Shown here in pieces: positions 20,388 through 32,073 of a DNA stretch of 64,000 nt (the first letter of the stretch is position 1; every line of letters starts with the position of its first letter). This stretch comes from Galeopsis tetrahit (taxonomy: Eukaryota; Streptophyta; Magnoliopsida; Lamiales; Lamiaceae). A program made the position numbers and the translations under genes. The notes beneath the pieces were generated by a model that did not search any database, was not told where the DNA came from, and saw only the letters and a list, made by a program, of their open reading frames with translations. Location: NCBI GenBank assembly GCA_963675135.1, contig OY776131.1, positions 37,037,381 through 37,101,380 on the forward strand. Reading direction: 5' to 3'.

Positions 20388-21472
20388 GATTCATATTTTT
20401 GTAGATGACCACATTTTTGTAGACTAGTTAGTGAAACAAATGTAAAGTCAATGATAAAGAATATTAAATGTCAAGAATTACTTATCCATTTTCATATGCA
20501 ACTTAAAAGCTAAAAGCTTTTATATGGTTTATTTATTTCTGATTTATAGATTTAGATATTTAAGATGCTGAAGCAGATTCAATAAAAAAAAAATTAGTGG
20601 AGCAGGTGAGTGAATCGATCAAGGGTCACAAATTCATACTTGATGCTTGCGTATTCTCAACCGAGCCTGTCACACGGGACTTGACTAATTTGATTTACCT
20701 CACTCATGTAGCTGGCAGGGGCGACTGCGGATTTTCTTGAAAGAAAAAAAAGGAAATGTTTTTAGTTTAGACAATGACTCGTATCTTTTTCAGGAATTGA
20801 CCTACAGGCCTTATTGTGTATTTGAACTGAAAATTCTCAGTAAATTGAAACTATGAAGTTTAACAGCAAAATAAATGAAACCAAATAAAATAACAGAAAT
20901 ATTCCAATGGAAAATCAATTGTATTACAAGACTTGTTTAACAGCAAAACAAAATAACAGAAAGATTCCAATGGTAAATCAATTGGATATATAACAAAATG
21001 GGATGCCTCATCTTATCTAAAAATAAATAAAATGTTATTCCTTTTGAGTGGATTTTCCACATCTTGTCTTGGAACATGAGAGGTTGCAAAATGAATGAAT
21101 GGAAGTTGCAAAAAAATATTAAAAGACCATTACAAGACTTGTTTATCCTAGGGCGGACTCACATGCCCCTATTCCATCGATGTCCTGTTGATTTTTCTGT
21201 CAATTGAACACAAGTTCTTTTGTAGATATGATTTGTTAGAGTTTTTCCTTTGTTCATATGAAGAAAACCTGGTGCTAAATTTTATTCACTTATATTAGTG
21301 TGTGTAATTTAACTTGATAATTATGTATAAAATAATGGAAACAACTCAAAACAGATAATGGTTTTGCATCTGAAATTGGATCACTAAATTTTCTATGTAT
21401 ATTCATATACTCTGCATTTCAAGGAGGAACTAATTTACAAAATTGTACTCTACTGTAATAATCTAAGATATA
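20388..21472. other. SAUR-H to SAUR-I spacer, no gene seen
   Basis: No supported ORF. Near 21050-21110 a frame gives ILSWNMRGCK, like the first strand of a LINE endonuclease, but nothing more of it remains. The last 250 bp match the 3' flank of SAUR-A and other copies. Confidence 0.45.
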
Positions 21473-21739
21473 TCATGTTCTGCTCAATCCGGAGATGAAA
21501 TCAGTGAATAAATCCTCACTACATGGAATGGTTAGGCCACCCATTGGATGATGAAAACCATATTCTTCTTCCGCTTGAATTAGCAATTCTTGAAACGAAG
21601 GATGGTTCAAGTATGAAACTGGAATTACAAATCTCTTCTTCTCGTTCTCTCCAACATAAACTGCAAAATGGCCCTTTGGGACTTCCGCTGATCTTCTTTC
21701 ACTGGATAAAGATCGTCTCAGCATTTGGCGGATTGCCAT
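21473..21739 (-). CDS. SAUR: SAUR-I, small auxin-up RNA protein
   Basis: Intact 88-residue SAUR, almost the same as SAUR-A: MAIRQMLRRSLSSERRS, AEVPKGHFAVYVGEN, RFVIPVSYLNHPSFQELL and EEEYGFHHPMGGLTIPC, ending SGLSRT. A minus-sense TATA (ttatatatagg near 21863) and CACATG at 21944-21949 lie upstream at the same distance as in SAUR-A (about 205 bp). It is divergent from SAUR-J. Confidence 0.96.
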   Translation of the reverse strand: MAIRQMLRRSLSSERRSAEVPKGHFAVYVGENEKKRFVIPVSYLNHPSFQELLIQAEEEYGFHHPMGGLTIPCSEDLFTDFISGLSRT

Positions 21740-23179
21740 TCTAGTATAAAATCAATCTTTCCGAAAAACTTTCTGGAGAGTGATGTGAAATAAGTGAAAG
21801 TTAAGAAGGTAAATAACTTAAACACTTGTTGCTGGTTGAATTCCAGATATGTGTTGTAAATTATATATAGGCCATCAAGAAATTGTGTAGCAACAGACTA
21901 TGTGGTGGCTAATGATACTCACATACATTAGCACATAACAAATCACATGGATTTGTCTGTCAACCTTTATTATGATTTTAAGCAAGAGTTTGTGGATTGA
22001 ACACATTGTTTCCTACCAACTCGAGCAACGTAACCTTCAATGGCCCAACATACAACCAATTGAATGACAAAATGGGGAAACTTAATTTTCTTGGGTTCTT
22101 CCATCTACCTAATCAAGAAAAACAACACACATTCATCTTATTATATATGTTTCTTTACAAACATGAATATCACTTGAATAATTTTATGTATTGTTGATCA
22201 CTTCCTGAACTAAATGGCTGATGAAATGAAACATTAGAATATTAAAAATCACATGATCTGTTTTCAAATAATACTAAATGATGTTTATCAGATGGAACTT
22301 TCAAATAAAAATAATAATAAATGAAACATCAAAACTGCGACTAATTGAAATTTCCGTGGTATTAGTACGACAGCATTAACTTGGTCCACCATGTGAAATA
22401 GAATGCATAGAAATCAAAATTAGGCTGGGAAAAAACAATACTACCAAATATGTCAAATACCCAATAATGACAGAAAATGAGACCCCATCACTTATCCTGT
22501 AAAAACAGATGAAGCCTCTCTCTCAATGTTGTAATGGGACCCCAACAGAGCCCAGACATTGAGAGTACCTCTTTCGTATACTGAATCGATACTTTGAAAT
22601 TGTATAGGATTGATTATATAGTTAAAAGAAATCCATGTGATCTTGTCTGAAAAATATATTTATTATCTTCAATTTTGGGCTTCCATGTGAAGAAGAAATA
22701 TGGTAGGGGCCATATGGGCAAATTATCACTAATAGATATTAAATGACTTTGCTTGGCATCTCGTTATTAGTAATACGGACTTGGAAGGTGGTTGATGAGC
22801 ATAATACCCTACCACTTACCACAGAACTGGCAGCTCCATCTCTACGTACCATTGCTTAAAATCATGTCCCTACATCTCTCTAATCCTTCAACTTCAGCTA
22901 GCTGTCTACGTACCATTGCCTAAAATCTCAATAAATTTGATGAGCAATCCATGTGATTTCTTATGTGCTTATGTTTCCCGTATCTAATAGCCACCACATA
23001 TCCAATAATATGTGATCACCACACAAATTTAAATTCTGAACGATACAGCATTTACTGGTTAACCTATATATACACCATATTTCTAAATTACATCCATCAA
23101 CAACTCCTCAAAAAATACTTTAAACTTTCACCTATCTCACAACATATTCGAGATTTTCTTTCCTTCGATCTGTATAACA
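21740..23179. promoter_or_regulatory. SAUR-I/J intergenic promoter region
   Basis: A 1440-bp spacer that follows the A/B spacer almost step by step (shared landmarks: 'caaccaattgaatgacaaaatggg', 'gatgaagcctctctctcaatg', 'gggaccccaacagagcccag'). CACATG at 21944-21949 serves I. CATGTG at 22950-22955 and TATA tatatata near 23066 serve J. The frames 21997-22197 and 22963-23247 are not genes. Confidence 0.7.
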
Positions 23180-23458
23180 ATGGCCATTCGTCAAATGCTA
23201 AGGCGGTCTTTATCCAGCGAAAGAAGATCAGCTTCATCAGGAGTTGATGTTCCCAAGGGCCATTTTGCTGTTTATGTTGGGGAAAACGAGAAGAAGCGCT
23301 TTACAGTTCCAGTGTCATACTTGAACCACCCTTCATTCCAAGAATTGCTATTTCAAGCGGAAGAAGAATATGGTTTTGATCATCCAATGGGTGGCCTAAC
23401 GATTCCATGTAGTGAGGATTTATTCACTCATGTCATCTCTGGATTGAGCAGAACATGA
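23180..23458 (+). CDS. SAUR: SAUR-J, small auxin-up RNA protein
   Basis: Intact 92-residue SAUR, three residues longer than B and F because of an extra Ser-Ala-Ser-type insert before GVDVPKGHFAVYVGE. It then has KKRFTVPVSYLNHPSFQELL and EEEYGFDHPMGGLTIPC, ending SGLSRT. SAUR-D carries a similar extra SerGlySer, suggesting recombination among paralogues in this hinge. A TATA lies about 115 bp upstream. It is head-to-head with SAUR-I. Confidence 0.96.
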   Translation: MAIRQMLRRSLSSERRSASSGVDVPKGHFAVYVGENEKKRFTVPVSYLNHPSFQELLFQAEEEYGFDHPMGGLTIPCSEDLFTHVISGLSRT

Positions 23459-23639
23459 TATTTCTTAGATTAGTAAAGTAGAGTAGAGTAGAGTAGAGTA
23501 CAATTTTGTAAATTAGCTACTCTTAGAAATGCAGAGTATATGAATATACAAGGAAGGCTTAGTGATCCAATTTCAGATGCAAAACCAGTTTCTGTTTTGA
23601 GCTGTTTCCATTAAATTATAGTAACATACTAATATCAGG

Positions 23640-24130
23640 TGAAGTAAAATTATCTTCCCAGGTTTTCTGCATATGAAGATAGGCAAAACTCTAACAAGTC
23701 GTATTACAAAAGAAGTATAAAAAAGCAAAATCAATGGATGACCAAAAAACACTAGATAAACAAGTCTTGAAACGGTGGCTTGAGTACCTCATTCCCATCT
23801 TTATCATGTTCAATTCCATGAATCACATTCGCCCAAGTTGTGTACACATCATCAAATTGATGCGTTTCCAGAGTAACTTGGTTTACCGAGTATTAAAATG
23901 GGGGCATCAGTATAATGACCTGTGCTTAAGGCTCATTTCGTTGGCTGTATCAGACATTGTGTCGAACACCTTGTGTGCAGCTGCATTTTCCATACTTGGT
24001 TAACCAGGACTTAGCAATCCATGTTATCACGAACATAAAGGGTGAATAAATGTTGGAACATGTTTGCAGTGTATGAAGTGAGGGTAGATTTTATCTTCCG
24101 CTCCAAATATTCTGTTACGGTCCGGAAAGA
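23640..24130 (-). repeat. Duplicated SAUR 3' flank with unidentified pseudo-exon, copy 2
   Basis: Copy of 3560-4030 behind SAUR-J. Minus-strand readings include ERKIKSTLTSYTANMFQ and, in another frame, MENAAAHKVFDTMSDTANEM followed by a stop. The conserved peptide readings suggest an old exon. No family recognised. Confidence 0.5.
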
Positions 24131-24194
24131 TGAAGATTGAAGACGAAGGTTAACAGCACGGCGTCGTCTTGGTAAGTGTAATAAATGAGATGTA

Positions 24195-24507
24195 CTCCCT
24201 CCGTCCCACAACTGTTTGCACATGTATTGCACATTTACCTTATTTGTCCGTCCAACAACTGTTGCTCACTTACCTTATTTTGTATGTCACACAATTGTTT
24301 ACACACCCATTAAACTCTTTCATAAATCCCACCCTCACAATATTCACATATTTAAACAAAATGTCATTACTTTTACTCTCTTTCCAATCACATTTTTACT
24401 TTATTCATATAACTTTACAAAATTACCCTTTAACACTTCACTCATTACACTTTTTTTTAAAAAAATGTGCCTATTTTGTGGTGCAAACACTTATGGGACG
24501 GAGGGAG
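24195..24507. mobile_element. Stowaway MITE (Tc1/mariner type), 313 bp
   Basis: The left end CTCCCTCCGTCCC and the right end GGGACGGAGGGAG are inverted repeats flanked by TA on both sides (24193-24194 and 24508-24509), the Stowaway signature. The interior is AT-rich and non-coding; frames 24169-24510 and 24216-24605 merely cross it. Confidence 0.92.
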
Positions 24508-24769
24508 TAATAGTTAGCATCGAGTGTCCTTTGGGTTTATTCGATTTTTCTTATGAAATTTGTGTTGCTTCGAATCTAACCTTCGTTTCGTGCAAAGTTT
24601 TTTAAATTTAAAATTCAGCCAAAAAGATTGTAAATATAATTTAATAGTAACTCTAAAAAAAAGTTTAAACATAAATGCACATTCGTAAAAAAAAACACCT
24701 ATAAGTAACTCATTTTTTTAGTCCAATAATAAGAATTATTTTAATATTTTAAATAAATTCAAAATAACA

Positions 24770-25317
24770 ATCAGTGCACCGACCACACAATTCGGAGGGT
24801 CGAACCAAACTTGGGGACTCGAAAATGTCCTAGCAGCTCTAGCAAGTTTATGTGCCATCTCATTGGCATCACGATAGACGAATTGAACAGAACAAAAAGG
24901 AATAGAGGATATTAAATCCTTACATGAATTAAATAATCAACTCGAACAGGATTATCTAGTTGCGGCGACTTTATAGCGTTGATTATCACCTTAGCGCCCA
25001 TCTCCACTATTACTCTTTGATACCCTTATTTGTTTTATCCACGATAAAGCCTCGTCACCTCGATTTCCTTTATCCGCATGCACCAGGCCCGGGACAGTTG
25101 CCACCCGACTGCCCACGACCTCCCCTGTATCATTCCGCACCACCGCCCCAAACCCCATCTGAAGGGTAACGTCAAAAAATGTAGCATCAATGTTGTTCTT
25201 TAAAAAAACTGTAGACGGTTTATGCCATGCCTTGCATGGTACCGAAGGTTGCACAACATTGCCTTTGATGCGCACTGTCGCCCACTCTAAGAGGTATCCC
25301 TTCGCCAGATGGACCAA
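24770..25317 (-). pseudogene. LINE RNase H domain fragment
   Basis: The minus frame 24991-25317 has NIDATFFDVTLQMGFGAVVRNDTGEVVGSR, the first strands of an RVT_3-type RNase H with the catalytic Asp of 'NIDATF'. After a stop, another frame gives FVYRDANEMAHKLARAA (about 24830-24890), the RNase H C-terminal 'RDAN--AH-LA' motif. It is the C-terminal domain of the minus-strand LINE and is broken. Confidence 0.8.
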
Positions 25318-25395
25318 ATTCGCAGTCCAGCTACACGACCCATTCCAAATTAAATTATTACGTTCCTTCCATTTTCTCCATAGTAAAGGGGCAAC

Positions 25396-25892
25396 CTATG
25401 CAAAGTCATCCTCTCCCAGCTCATGCAGTAGTAATACCACCTCCACAAACGATTCTGACGCAAGCATCGTTCTACTCACCACCCCTCGAAATTTGGTGTG
25501 CCTCCACATATCCACCGCATGAGCACAACTTAGGAAGATGTGCCACTCTGTTTCATCATGGTCTAAGCAGAAGGGGTACTGCTTATTATCCAATACATGG
25601 CGTCTCACCAGTCTCACTCTAGTTGGCACATGAATTCCTTACATAATCGTCACACAAAATTCATCACTTTAGGTGGAGCTCGCACTTTCCATAAAGCTCC
25701 CCAATACTGCCCTCCAATCTGCGCCTCGTCGTGGACCATTTTCATTGCTAATCGATATGCAGATTTCACGGAATATCTCCCATCTTTAGCGAAGTGCCAT
25801 GTCAGGTTGTCCATAGAACCGGCTAGAGCAACAGTCGTCCAAACGATACGACACACATCCTTGGAGGCCATTATTGATTCTATGAACTCCAT
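25396..25892 (-). pseudogene. LINE zf-RVT region fragment
   Basis: The frame 25650-25892 ends with GGQYWGALWKVRAPPKVMNFV and 25396-25629 continues with CLDHDETEWHIFLSCAHAVDMWR. Together these are the zf-RVT (zinc-binding in reverse transcriptase) part of plant LINEs (W-alpha-P-K, then C-H-C ligands). A frameshift near 25640 separates them. Confidence 0.8.
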
Positions 25893-26163
25893 ATCCCAAT
25901 TTTGTCTCTCTGGGATGAGTAGATCAGCAACCCTTATATCCTATAGCCCTTCAATTGGTGGTGATCTAATCCAGAAATATGTTTCACTGTTAATCCAAGC
26001 CTGTCCCCACACTCGAACGTGCAACCCAGACCCTATCTTCTATCTTATACCCCTCTGAATGATATCTTGGCTCTCTATAATACTTCTCCATGTGTAGCTT
26101 GAGTTTGCACCCAGGCGGGCTGATAAAAAGTCTGAATTCGATAAATATCGTGCTTTAATTACT

Positions 26164-27256
26164 CTACAAACCAAGGTGTCGGGGTCCGTAAGGAGATGTC
26201 AACCAATCTTGCCCAACATTGAAAATATGGAGATCCTGAAAACCCATTCCTCCATTCTCTTTTGGGATGCAAATGTCCCCCCATTTTGTCCACCTGATTC
26301 CCGACATTGACCCTCCCGAGCTCCACCAATAAGAATTAATCATACGTTGTAATTCCTCGACTAGGGTTTGTGGGATCAAGAATAGGCTCATACAATACGC
26401 CGGAATAGCTTGCGTCGTTGCTTTTATTACAACTTCTTTTCTAGCCTTCAATATTTTCCGCTTTCTCCATCCTTGCAACCTATTCCAAAGTCTCTCCTTG
26501 AGATATGCAAAAATCTCTCGCTTTCCCCTCCCAATAAGAGTGGGAAGGCCAAGGTACCTTCCCGTGTTAAACTGGCTGAAGACCCCAAATATGTTGTAGA
26601 CAACTGCTTTTTGGTTCTCACCAAAGTTTCGGCTGAAAAAAATACCCGACTTCCCGTTGATTGATGGATTGGCCAGATGCCAATTCATAATCATCGAATA
26701 AATGTTTCAATGTTGTTGCTTCCTCAATCGTAGTACGATAGAAAAGAAGGTTGTCGTCGGTGAATAGTAAATGTGATATTCGTGGAGCCCTACGACAAAC
26801 CATGTGCCTATGCAGTCTTCCATCTCTATTGGCATGGCGAATCAAAGCAGAAAGCCCCTTAGCACACAAGATGAATAAATAAGGGGCGATAGGATCCCCT
26901 TGTCGTAGCCCACGTCCTAGCACCAAAGGACCCACCAAATTCTCATTAACCTGGAAAGAATATATCACTGATCTGACACATAGCATCATCCATTGCACCC
27001 ACGTCTCACAAAATCCCAACTTTTGTTGTACCCTCTCCAAATAGAGCCAATCAACTCTCATTAATATGTTGTTTTGTATTGCACGACCACTAACAAAGGC
27101 TGATTGAGCCTTATCCACCAAAAAAGAAAGAACCTTCTTTAATATGTTACACAACACCTTATATATGATTTTATACGCAATATTGCATAGTGAAATCGGG
27201 CGTAGGTCCTTCATAGAAGTATGATTTTCACATTTGGGGATGAGAACAACCTGCAT
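26164..27256 (-). pseudogene. LINE reverse transcriptase fragment
   Basis: The frame 26618-27256 carries LRPISLCNIAYKIIYKVL, QSAFVSGRAIQNNIL, the GLRQGDPIAPYLFILC motif and then HLLFTDDNLLFY, where the usual catalytic F/Y-A-D-D is changed to F-T-D-D. The frame 26164-26694 continues with the thumb (IFFSRNFGENQK, YLGLPTLIGRG, IRWTKWGDICIPKENGGMGF). The two frames overlap but are shifted, and the polymerase would be inactive. Confidence 0.88.
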
Positions 27257-27288
27257 ATCGTTTAATTTTGCTGCAAAGTTATTTTGAG

Positions 27289-28037
27289 CTAGCCATAATT
27301 TACCAGAATTGACACATCAGTACCTACAATGTTCCAGAATTTCTGAAAGAAGGCGGGATTAAATTCATCTGGACCTAGGGATTTGTTCTGGTGCATCTGT
27401 GAAACAGCTAGATGAAACTCATCCATCGTGAATGCCCTCGTCAAGGCATCATTCTGAGCATCCATGATAACTGGATCGAGTGTTTGTAGCATTGTGTCCA
27501 CTCCCAAATTGTTTTTGTTAGCCGAGACGATGTCTACAAAGTAGACATGAACAATACCACATAGCCATGCCTGATCCTCCACCCACAGACCCGACGCGTC
27601 CATTAAACCCTCGATCTTATTTGGTTTTTTTATCTTGCCGAGGTCGTCTGATGAAAGAAACGTGTGTTTAAGTCGCCCTCCTTCATCCAGAAGACCTTTG
27701 CACGCTGTCTCTAGTAAATATCCTCATCTAAGAGAAGTTGAGCAAGATTCTTACGCAACTGAGCGAACCTAGCCACCGATCCTAGGTCATCCCTGCCCTG
27801 CAACCGCTCAATCTCCCTTTCCACCTCTTTTCTATTTTCTCGCATATCTGTATTTTTATATCTCCCCCATTCATCAAGAGTATCTGAAGTGGATGTTAAG
27901 CGTCGCATCAAGTTGAAATCACCAAAGGCAGTCCAAGCCCGGTGCACCACTGTAGGCAAATCATCTTCGTGGAACCATTTGTTTTCGAACCGGAAGTGCC
28001 TTAGCCGGTTCGCATATGTAGGTGTCTCCGTAAGCAA
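27289..28037 (-). pseudogene. LINE endonuclease to RT linker fragments
   Basis: Two minus frames (27711-28037 and 27289-27603) contain RLRHFRFENKWFHEDD and the region before the RT (FHLAVSQMHQNKSLGPDEFNPAFFQKFW), which is the conserved 'K-SPGPDG-P--F--KFW' entry to plant LINE RTs. A gap with frameshifts lies between them. Confidence 0.8.
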
Positions 28038-28139
28038 AAGAATAGGATTGTGGTCACTTACAGGTGCTACCAGATTGTGTAGATTAGCATGTTGGAACCT
28101 GGCATGCCATGCAGTAGTGCATAAGGACCTATCAAGCCT

Positions 28140-28611
28140 TTACTCCACTAGATTCATCGTTCCGCGGCCTCTTGACCAGGTAAACGCATACCCGATTAGG
28201 TCCACATCCGAAAGAGCACAGTTCGCCACTACTTCACGAAAGCCCATATACGTACAGCCAGGCAGGGTGTTCCATCCGACCCTTCTTGTCTTGCTTCGAT
28301 AATAAATCGTTGAAATTTCCAATACAAAGCCAATGTAGATTGCTCTGATTTTCCAATACCCGAAGTACGTTCCAAGAAAGTGTCTGTTGGGCCCTATTAG
28401 GGTATCCATAAAATCCTGTCAATCTCGAATCCACAGAATTTTCAAAAATAACGACGTCAATATGGTGACTCGAATAACTCAAAATAGTGCAAGTGTTTGT
28501 ATTTATCCATAAAATAGCGAGGCCACCAATGTGGCCATTACAATCAATAACAAGACAAGATTGGAAATTCAATTTAACTCTAACATCCTCTAATTTACTA
28601 GAAAGCGACAA
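28140..28611 (-). pseudogene. LINE AP-endonuclease fragment
   Basis: Overlapping minus frames read GHIGGLAILW, VDSRLTGFYGYPN, SWNVLRVLENQSNLHWLCIGNFNDLL and, in the second frame, FREVVANCALSDVDLIGYAFTWSRGRG. These match the middle and end of the exo_endo_phos endonuclease of plant LINEs (G-FNE/D-L motif, F-TW motif). The N-terminal part is missing or unreadable. Confidence 0.8.
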
Positions 28612-29076
28612 AGTCTACGAAAGAAAAATAACATATGGCCTCTGAGCCCTAGAGAGCTCCCAAAGGGCTAGAACTGTAGAGGGTTGGCCCAACCCCCTAC
28701 AGTTCCAACTTAGGACGATCATTGGTTCCGGCTGGGCTCGAAACCCGGGCTTGTCGATAAAAATGGTTAGCATCATGTTTATAAGTAGTTTCATGGGCCA
28801 CCATCTTGACTCTCTTTCTTTTTATATCGTCCTCAAGGGCACTGTTGTCATTTTCTTCAACTAAGTATGTAGAGTCATCCTAAAAAATTGGATTGTTACG
28901 GATTGAATTGTTGACCCTGGTCAACTCCTGATTAGTGGTGTTACTCCCGTTAAATTCGGACCCTCCCTCTTGATTACGTGTGTTGCAAGAATTTGTGGGA
29001 TTTGAATGTTGATTTCTCTTCTGATCTACGTTACGGGATCAGTATTGAATTTCGTCATGTTATTGTGGTGTCCGTT

Positions 29077-29586
29077 TTATGAATCTCCGCTCCACTGGCC
29101 TTTGACTTTGTCTCTTATTCTACTACGCCAGTCGGCCACTTTGATTTCCGGCCCCCATTTCTGAGAGACCTCTTCACCATCTTTGACATCAAGCAAGACT
29201 TCGCAATACTTTTCCACATGCCCCAGCTTCCTGCAAATGTAGCAAAAGTGATTCAATTTCTCATAAAGAAATTTGACAGAAAATGATAGACCATTGGCTT
29301 GTTTGATTTTTTTGGAACACTTCAGTGGTGAGTCCACATTGATCTCTACCCGGACTCAATAAACTGTCCAACATAATTTCTGAGTTGTTTGCCAATCGCC
29401 TCGGAGAAATAACCCATCGGAAGGTCCTGAATTTGGACCCAGAACACCGTTGTAGAGAGAGGCACCTGGAGCTAGTGGGTGTTCTCCCGTCTGGATGTGG
29501 TGAAGACACGGGATGTGGGGGCCAAAAGTCCATGGAGCCCCTGCCAGCACATGTTTCAAGTCAAGATAATGCTCAAATGAAAACAT
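29077..29586 (-). pseudogene. LINE DUF4283-like and CCHC zinc-knuckle fragments
   Basis: The frame 29356-29586 begins FSFEHYLDLKHVLAGAPWTF, the end of a DUF4283 domain. The frame 29077-29337 has LNHFCYICRKLGHVEKYC, a CX2CX4HX4C zinc knuckle of the zf-CCHC_4 type. These are the RNA-binding N-terminal modules of plant LINE or LINE-like ORFs. A frameshift separates them. Confidence 0.82.
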
Positions 29587-29644
29587 GTGGCGATTTTCTT
29601 TGAGCGCTCGTATTGTTATAAAAACAACAATAAGGGAACTTTTT

Positions 29645-30608
29645 TTTTTTCAGGAGACAAAAACTTTAGGGTAGCACCGTAGCAAAAATAGAAACGCAAT
29701 TTTACAAGTTGGTAAAATTAGACCCGTAACTTTTTTTTTCACAATTTTAGGATCAATTAGTACAACTTATCAATTTCGGGCTTATTTCACACATGAAAGT
29801 CACGTGAAATCCATTTTTCTGGCTAAACTTTGGAGAGGTAGCAAAAAGAGGATCGCAACTTTACGGGCTGAAAAAATTAGACTCGTAATTTCTTCTCTTT
29901 TCACAATTTCAGGTCCAATTAGTTTGATTGACCCAATTTCGGGGTCATTTCGCACACAATATCAATTTTTCGAGTTGAATGCGTACGTGGGGCCTATTTT
30001 TCAAGCTAATTTCACATACCCTACATTCGCTGCACATTCACCCTTACCGTTATGCTGTCACCACACCTCCACTACCTCGACCATCCTACTGCAAACTACA
30101 TCCTCACGACACGGCGTAATCCAGAAAATTACACCAAAATCCCAAGAAATTCACGACTTATAAATCTAACACCAAAATCCCTCTCTCTTTAACCTCGTGT
30201 CACCGCCATCCCACCCCTCTTTTTCCACAACATGTTCACAACATAGGCAATCTTAGAATTGGTGGCAAAAGAGGGGTGGGGGCAACAGTAGCATAAGGTT
30301 AAAGATGAAGTGGTTTTGGTGTAAGATTACGTCGTGATTTTTTTTTTAATTTTGGTGTACTTTTGAATTACGTCAAGTCGTGGTGTGGTCTATAGCAGTT
30401 AGTCGAGCTAATTGGTCCAAGAATTGCGGGAAAAAAAAGTTATGTGGTCTAATTAAATTTGTGATCCTCTTTTTGCTATCCACAAAGTTCAGTCTGAAAA
30501 ATGGATTTTCACGTGTAAAATTAGCCCAAAATTTGGTCAGTACATAAAGTTGTGGTCCCCTTTTTACTACCCCTAAAGTTATCATCTTGAAAAAACATTT
30601 TTTCCTAG
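29645..30608. mobile_element. Long inverted-repeat element (MULE- or foldback-like)
   Basis: The left arm (about 29650-29970) and right arm (about 30390-30605) are imperfect inverted copies. Examples are 'gtgaaatccatttttc' at 29807 against its complement at 30495, 'agcaaaaagaggatc' at 29841 against 'gatcctctttttgct' at 30463, and 'actttaggg' against 'ccctaaagt' near the outer ends. The core (29970-30390) has no convincing gene; the plus frame 29804-30163 merely crosses it. Target duplications were not identified, so the superfamily is uncertain. Confidence 0.6.
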
Positions 30609-30609
30609 A

Positions 30610-31089
30610 CAATAATATACAAAATATAATATAATTAATTCAAGGTAAAAAAGGGAAATAAGTAAGGTGGCGTGTAAGAATAATTTAAGGGGCGATACTA
30701 GAATAGAAGAGAGGGACCTCCTACATGTAGTCAGAGTATCGTATGACTACCGTAGTCAATTTAATCTGAACCATTAAAAATCAAATCTAAAGGCTTAAAT
30801 CTGATGACCTGTTACCTTTTGTACTTTGTGTTGAAAATATTCAGCGTATATGGCGTATGGTGTTGTATGATGTCGTATGTATAATTAATTTAATTAATTA
30901 AAATATATAATTTAAAATTTACATTTTTATCCTTAACTTAATAAAAATATTTATTATATTAATTAATTTAATTAAAATATATAATGGTAAAACTACCTAT
31001 TTACCCTTATATTATTATTAAAATTAACAATAAAAAAACAAATTAAATTAAATCAAAAGAAGTTATATGAATTTAAACTTAAAACACAA
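30610..31089. other. AT-rich spacer, no gene seen
   Basis: No coding frame or recognisable repeat border. It contains runs of ttaattaat and a possible upstream region for the next gene fragment. Confidence 0.4.
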
Positions 31090-32073
31090 TACATAGATTT
31101 TCTTCCCCCTACGAGCACGCACTCCACTTCCGCCCCAAGACGCTGCCTTTCCGTCGCCGACGAGCTGCTGCCCTTCCGCCGCCGACGCGCCGCTTCACTG
31201 CTGCCGCCGCCGAGCCTCTCCTCCCCCCCTTAGTTTTCTTAATTTGTAAGTTTAAGATTATCGTGGAGTAGGTGAATTACCACCACTGAAAGTTGCTTAT
31301 GTATATCTTCATATTTTTTCTTACTTCCGTCATTTGTTATGAGTATTTAAATTAAAATTGTGAAATTGTTAAAATTGTGGTTGAGTTATTGAGTATTAAT
31401 TGTTTTTGAAATTGCCTCAAATCAAATAGAAACATAACTTCTCAACAAGTGTTTGACAAAATGCTTCAAAGAAATTTTGAAACCGAATTTAGCAAAGGAT
31501 CGGAAGTGACTATTGAATGCACATTCCTAACAATATTTGTTGTTTGAATCCTCTATCTAGAATGGCATAATATAGAGTTAAATCATCATGTAAAGTTTTG
31601 AAATTTATATTTGATATAGTGTTTAAATTGAATTTTATGTTTATTAGCACATGGTATTCCTCGATTTTATGTTAGAAGCACATGCTATTAGTTGTCGTAA
31701 ACGACATTAAAATAGGTGATTGAAATATATAATATGAAGATGTTGCATAACATTGGAAAATGTAGTAAAATTGGAAGATGTTGCATAACATGTCTTTTAA
31801 TGAATGTCTCACAATATTCCACTTGATTCATTTTTTCTGTGTTTCTCTTGCAGTTTGTATTTACAACAACGTTCCACAATGTTCTCGGGCGTTGGATATG
31901 AAGATATCAAAGGGGATGATGAATCACACGAGGAGCACATGAGTTCAGAAGAGGGGTCGAATGAGGATTTTGGGTATGCTAATTTCAAAAATGCTCCCAT
32001 AAACGACAATACAATTTTGGGCATGACTTTCGCTTCGACGGAAGAAGCATTAATGCATTTTAACACTCGCTAA
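31090..32073 (+). pseudogene. FAR1/FRS-like gene 5' fragment
   Basis: A GC-rich leader-like stretch (31100-31240, rich in ccgccgccgac) is followed by a possible intron (GTAAG near 31245 to TTGCAG near 31852) and a short frame 31879-32073. That frame begins MFSGVGYEDIKGDDESHEEH (acidic) and ends NTILGMTFASTEEALMHFNTR before TAA. The final part resembles the start of the FAR1 DNA-binding domain (G-M-F-S-E-A), found in FHY3/FAR1 proteins and their MULE transposase ancestors. Nothing further of the domain or a transposase follows, so it is at best a truncated 5' end. Confidence 0.4.

Larger units (their letters stand above)
24700..29620 (-). mobile_element. L1-type LINE, minus strand, decayed
   Basis: Reading right to left, the domain order is DUF4283-like and CCHC zinc knuckle, endonuclease, reverse transcriptase, zf-RVT, then a C-terminal RNase H, the usual ORF layout of plant L1 elements with RNase H. 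Every domain is split by frameshifts or stops. The 3' end is near 24700-24720 (AT-rich, no long clean poly-A seen) and the 5' end is truncated near 29620. No target duplication could be confirmed. It lies between the SAUR-J flank and an inverted-repeat element. Confidence 0.88.

Noticed and set aside
21050..21110. LINE endonuclease start (ILSWNMRG)
   Set aside because: Only about ten residues fit; too little to call an element.
23734..24003. 89-residue plus-strand ORF
   Set aside because: The matching region in the 3640-4030 copy is not open in this frame; the minus-strand readings are better conserved.
24169..24605. 113- and 129-residue ORFs
   Set aside because: They run across a non-coding Stowaway MITE.
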